The translations under genes and the position numbers were made by a program. Below the pieces are notes generated by a model, which was not told the DNA's origin, searched no databases, and worked only from the letters and a program-made list of their open reading frames with translations. From assembly GCA_030642425.1 (NCBI GenBank), contig DAOWNU010000068.1, positions 1-8,248 of the forward strand: DNA of 8,248 nucleotides, written 5' to 3'. Within the stretch, counting starts at the first letter, position 1. The number at the start of each line of letters is the position of its first letter. Shown here piece after piece: positions 6,000-8,248 of the stretch. This stretch comes from a bacterium. GTDB lineage: Bacteria > UBP14 > UBA6098.

Positions 6000-6129
6000 A
6001 ATTACTCATTTTACAATGAATCTTCCCCTATTCTCTCTTTTCCCTCTGTGCCCTCTGTGGTTTTCCCCGGTAGTGTGGTGTGGGGCAATTTTACATTGCT
6101 AATTGCTAATTTTGAATTGAATCTTTCCC
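6000..6129. repeat. imperfect 29-base direct repeats around the second CTCTGTG-type element
   Basis: The segments 6000-6028 (AATTACTCATTTTACAATG, then AATCTTCCCC) and 6101-6129 (AATTGCTAATTTTGAATTG, then AATCTTTCCC) match at about 23 of 29 bases. They bracket the dispersed repeat at 6033-6114, overlapping its right end. They may be part of a larger composite repeat or the remains of a duplication. They are too diverged for a fresh target-site duplication. Confidence 0.5.
6033..6114. repeat. dispersed intergenic repeat, copy 2 (CCTCTGTG type)
   Basis: This copy reads CTCTCTTTTCCCTCTGTG, CCCTCTGTGG, a variable spacer, GGGGCAATTTTACATTGC and TAATTGCTAATTTTG. It matches 221-291 block for block in the same orientation, and carries an extra TAATTGC unit near its right end. 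It lies downstream of pilS. It shows no protein-coding potential. A 13-base piece of the same family in opposite orientation (CACAGAGGGAAAA, 8004-8016) occurs between pilC and pilS. Confidence 0.75.
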
Positions 6130-6132
6130 GCC

Positions 6133-6150
6133 GCCCCTTCCTTAAGGGGC
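6133..6150. repeat. hairpin GCCCCTT-CCTT-AAGGGGC
   Basis: A perfect seven-pair stem with a four-base loop. Its arms and the following TTA resemble the palindrome at 5476-5493 (GCCCTTTAAAGGGCTTA). Downstream of pilS on the minus strand it is followed by GGCGGGAAAG, not a T-tract, so it is not a standard terminator. Confidence 0.65.
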
Positions 6151-6160
6151 TTACTATATT

Positions 6161-6187
6161 CGTCGAACCGCTTTAACCGGTTCGACG
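6161..6187. repeat. strong hairpin CGTCGAACCG-CTTTAAC-CGGTTCGACG
   Basis: A perfect ten-pair stem with a seven-base loop, the strongest RNA hairpin in the region. It lies 42 to 68 bases past the pilS stop codon. No T-tract follows on either strand, so protection of the mRNA 3' end or a dispersed palindrome is as likely as termination. The loop side shares CCGCTTTAA-like sequence with the palindrome at 5451-5468. Confidence 0.7.
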
Positions 6188-6198
6188 CAACCTCATCC

Positions 6199-6213
6199 GT
6201 CGGCATTGCCGAC
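6199..6213. repeat. small hairpin GTCGGC-ATT-GCCGAC
   Basis: A perfect six-pair stem with a three-base loop, about 16 bases past the pilS stop. It is the first of three consecutive hairpins met by transcription leaving pilS. No T-tract follows. Confidence 0.6.
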
Positions 6214-6228
6214 CATTTTGAATTGAAA

Positions 6229-7980
6229 CTACACATCCTCCGGGGCCTTGAGAAGATAGACAGTAAATCTGGCGCCGCTATCCGGCCTGTTCTCCGCCTC
6301 TATTATTCCGCTGTGCCGGTTGACAATCCCTTGCGCAATCGCCAGTCCGAGGCCCGTTCCACGGGGCTTTATGCTGTAAAACGGCGTGAAAATATTCGGC
6401 ATGTCCTTTTCGGAAATCCCGCGGCCGTTATCGGTTATGCTCACTCCGATAAGACGCCTTTGCGCATAGAATCCATCCCGCTCGATGGCGCTGGAAATAG
6501 TGATCTTTCCTTTGACGTCGCCGATTGCCTCGCGGGCGTTTATCAGGAGATTATAGAATACATTTTTAAGTTGATCCCCGCGACCCAGTATCCACAAAGG
6601 CCCTTTCAACTCGAGAACTATCTCGATATTCGGCGAAAAGTCGGGAGTGGTTCGAAGTATTTCAACAATTTCGCCTATCAATTGGGCGATGTCCAATCTG
6701 TTATAAGTGAACTGTTCTTTCGGAAGTTCCTTCAAGCGCGCGAAAATAAGGAATTCGTCGAGGACATTAGTCAAACGGTCGGTCTCCTTCATGATAAGTT
6801 TTTTCAACCTGCGATCCCTATTGTTATCGGGTGTATCATCGTATTCCCCAAGGATTTCCACCGATGCCCGAATTGCGGCCAGCGGATTGCGAATCTCATG
6901 CGCGAGGCTTGCGGAAAGTTCCCCGATTGTCGCCATTTTCTCCACTTCCTTGAGATATTCATCCCTGCGCTTCTGGTCTGTAATATCCTCGAGCAATGCA
7001 ATTATCCCGCGAAGACTGCCATCGGGGCTTGTCAGAAAGCTGCACGCAAGGAGCATCGTGACGTTCTCGTCGTCGGCGATGCGAAGTGTGAATTCACCGG
7101 TGCGAACTCGGCCACCGCCCGGAGCGAGCAGCTCGGACAGTTTAACACTGAACGGCCTTGCCTTCGCGGGAAGTATGTCCGTCAGAAATCTACCCGTAGC
7201 GGTCTTCGGGTCGATCTCCAGAAGTTCCCCCGCAGCCTGATTAAAATAAACCACGTGCCCATCGGGATCCATCGTGATCAAGCCGCTTCGCATGTGCATG
7301 AGAATATCGTCTGTGTCCATGCGCGCGCGGCGCAGCGCCCTGTCCGACTCCTGAAGCTGACCGAGCTTAACATGCAGCCTACCCGAAAGATACCCTATTA
7401 AAAACGCGATAAGATACAGGAAACATACGAATATATAGGTTGTGAAAAATAGAAGGTCGGGATCTTTGTATATTAACTCCACGCCGGGAAATCCGAGGGG
7501 AAGATCGAAAATACCTCTGTATTCGAAAAAGACCATCAGCGCAAACATGATCGAACCGAATGTTGCTGTAATAAGCGTCCCGGCAAGGTCGAAAATGAAT
7601 GCGGAAGTGATAATCGAAAGGCCAATTAGCACGGTGAAAGGCGATGCGATCCCCCCCGAATAGTGAATAATAATGATCTCGACTACAAGCTCGAACAGGA
7701 GTTGTATCGCGCACAGGAATTTGAAACTGATCCCGTGGCTGGTTCTTTTCCGCCAGAAAAGCGACAGAAGGTAGCCCAGGGTTATTACACCATAGAGAAA
7801 AAGGGCTTTAAAAAGGAAGCCTTCCGTAGAAAACCGGAACACCACGGCCACCGTAATAAGCACAAACATGCTCAGCCGGACAATAAGCAGCCATTTGACC
7901 TTGCTGCGGAAATCCTGAGTGTAATCGACAGGCTTGGTGGTTCTCAGTGGCCAGGTGTCGATACCGTTGGTTTCAGGCAT
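6229..7980 (-). CDS. pilS: membrane sensor histidine kinase, PilS-type
   Basis: This 583-residue two-component kinase probably controls type IV pilus genes with a PilR partner. Six hydrophobic segments lie at about 28-48, 56-76, 86-105, 113-130, 134-152 and 177-199, with no large periplasmic domain, as in PilS. A PAS domain spans roughly 222-335, ending in EDITDQKRRDEY. The phosphoacceptor is H361 in LAHEIRNPLAAI. The ATPase domain has the N box NLLINAREAI (477-486), G1 DNGRG (517-521), F box FTPFYSIKPRG (531-541) and G2 GTGLGLAIA (541-549). All catalytic motifs are intact. A GGAG about nine bases before ATG 7980 supports the start. The preceding gene is pilC, which is why PilS is preferred over NtrB- or AtoS-like kinases. 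No response regulator follows. The sensed signal is unknown. Confidence 0.88.
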   Translation of the reverse strand: MPETNGIDTWPLRTTKPVDYTQDFRSKVKWLLIVRLSMFVLITVAVVFRFSTEGFLFKALFLYGVITLGYLLSLFWRKRTSHGISFKFLCAIQLLFELVVEIIIIHYSGGIASPFTVLIGLSIITSAFIFDLAGTLITATFGSIMFALMVFFEYRGIFDLPLGFPGVELIYKDPDLLFFTTYIFVCFLYLIAFLIGYLSGRLHVKLGQLQESDRALRRARMDTDDILMHMRSGLITMDPDGHVVYFNQAAGELLEIDPKTATGRFLTDILPAKARPFSVKLSELLAPGGGRVRTGEFTLRIADDENVTMLLACSFLTSPDGSLRGIIALLEDITDQKRRDEYLKEVEKMATIGELSASLAHEIRNPLAAIRASVEILGEYDDTPDNNRDRRLKKLIMKETDRLTNVLDEFLIFARLKELPKEQFTYNRLDIAQLIGEIVEILRTTPDFSPNIEIVLELKGPLWILGRGDQLKNVFYNLLINAREAIGDVKGKITISSAIERDGFYAQRRLIGVSITDNGRGISEKDMPNIFTPFYSIKPRGTGLGLAIAQGIVNRHSGIIEAENRPDSGARFTVYLLKAPEDV

Positions 7981-8046
7981 TTAAATTCACTCCATCATGT
8001 GAACACAGAGGGAAAACAATATCCCCATGTGCTTCATATTTTCCAA

Positions 8047-8248
8047 TTACTGAATCTTCCCGATTATATCGAACATCGGTAAATACATAGCGATAAGAAG
8101 GCCGCCGATAACCGCACCCATAACAACGATGACTATAGGCTCTATCATACTTGTCAATGCCGAGACCGCGGCATCCACCTCGTCGTCATAAAAATCGGCG
8201 ATCTTTGAGAGCATTTCGTCCATATTGCCCGTTTTTTCGCCCACGCCT
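8047..8248 (-). CDS. pilC: C-terminal end of type IV pilus inner-membrane platform protein PilC
   Basis: About 67 codons of the 3' end of a larger gene entering from the right edge. PilC is the polytopic inner-membrane platform that couples the PilB and PilT motors to pilin assembly; it belongs to the GspF family. The visible part reads VGEKTGNMDEMLSKIADFYD, then EVDAAVSALTSMIEPIVIV, and a final transmembrane helix with GGLLIAMYLPMFDIIGKI. This is the classic C-terminal GspF/PilC ending. The GTG at 8244 is an internal valine codon, not a start, since the frame continues off the window. It lies 66 bases before pilS, probably in the same transcription unit. GspF of a type II secretion system is the alternative; the neighbouring PilS-type kinase favours PilC. 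Confidence 0.9.
   Translation of the reverse strand, partial: GVGEKTGNMDEMLSKIADFYDDEVDAAVSALTSMIEPIVIVVMGAVIGGLLIAMYLPMFDIIGKIQ

Larger units (their letters stand above)
5321..6228. other. gene-poor intergenic region between mocA and pilS
   Basis: This roughly 900-base stretch holds no recognisable conventional gene. Apart from the repeats listed separately, it contains a small hairpin GCACT-GCC-AGTGC at 5393-5405, an A/T-rich segment near 5555-5575, and about 100 bases at 5903-5999 in which I see nothing. Base composition is more A/T-rich than the flanking genes. No tRNA, rRNA, transposase or pilR-like frame is present. Confidence 0.7.

Noticed and set aside
6161..6187. Intrinsic terminator for pilS
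   Set aside because: The stem is strong, but neither strand has a T-run after it.
6223..7401. A 392-codon plus-strand open frame opposite pilS
   Set aside because: It mirrors the intact kinase on the other strand, which has all its catalytic motifs; no family features are visible in the antisense frame.

Overview
The window is a bacterial chromosome segment with nearly all its genes on the minus strand, so they read from high to low coordinates. A type IV pilus gene order (PilC, then a PilS-type kinase) beside a molybdenum hydroxylase operon points to a Gram-negative-type bacterium. Intergenic DNA rich in dispersed palindromes and short repeats is typical of genomes assembled from the environment. 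I cannot place it in a phylum from this sequence.

Right part (8248-6229): the C-terminal end of a PilC-like inner-membrane platform protein, cut by the window edge, is followed after 66 bases by a complete six-helix PAS sensor histidine kinase that best fits PilS. No pilR-like response regulator follows it, which breaks the usual pilS-pilR pairing.

Middle (6228-5271): about 950 bases without a conventional gene. In plus-strand order it holds a perfect consensus sigma-70 promoter firing leftwards, a pair of 18-bp perfect palindromes, a seven-copy 21-bp tandem repeat that is open in two plus-strand frames, a dispersed CTCTGTG-type repeat flanked by imperfect direct repeats, and three hairpins next to the pilS stop codon.

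Left part (5270-283): a compact five-gene operon for a xanthine-dehydrogenase-family enzyme. The order is a MocA-like molybdopterin cytidylyltransferase, the large molybdopterin subunit, the [2Fe-2S] subunit, the XdhC cofactor-insertion chaperone and the FAD subunit. Every junction overlaps by 4 to 22 bases, so the genes are probably co-transcribed and translationally coupled. The set covers cofactor maturation (MocA), sulfuration and insertion (XdhC) and all three redox subunits, with electrons passing from Mo to 2Fe-2S to FAD. By alignment to the remembered bovine enzyme, the large subunit keeps the purine-pocket Glu and Arg, favouring a hydroxypurine substrate over an aldehyde or CO.

Far left (282-1): further dispersed repeats, including a second copy of the CTCTGTG-type element that supplies the stop codon of the FAD subunit gene, then the first seven codons of another minus-strand gene leaving the window. 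I see no defence system, mobile-element gene, tRNA, rRNA or CRISPR array. The least explained item is the 21-bp tandem repeat.
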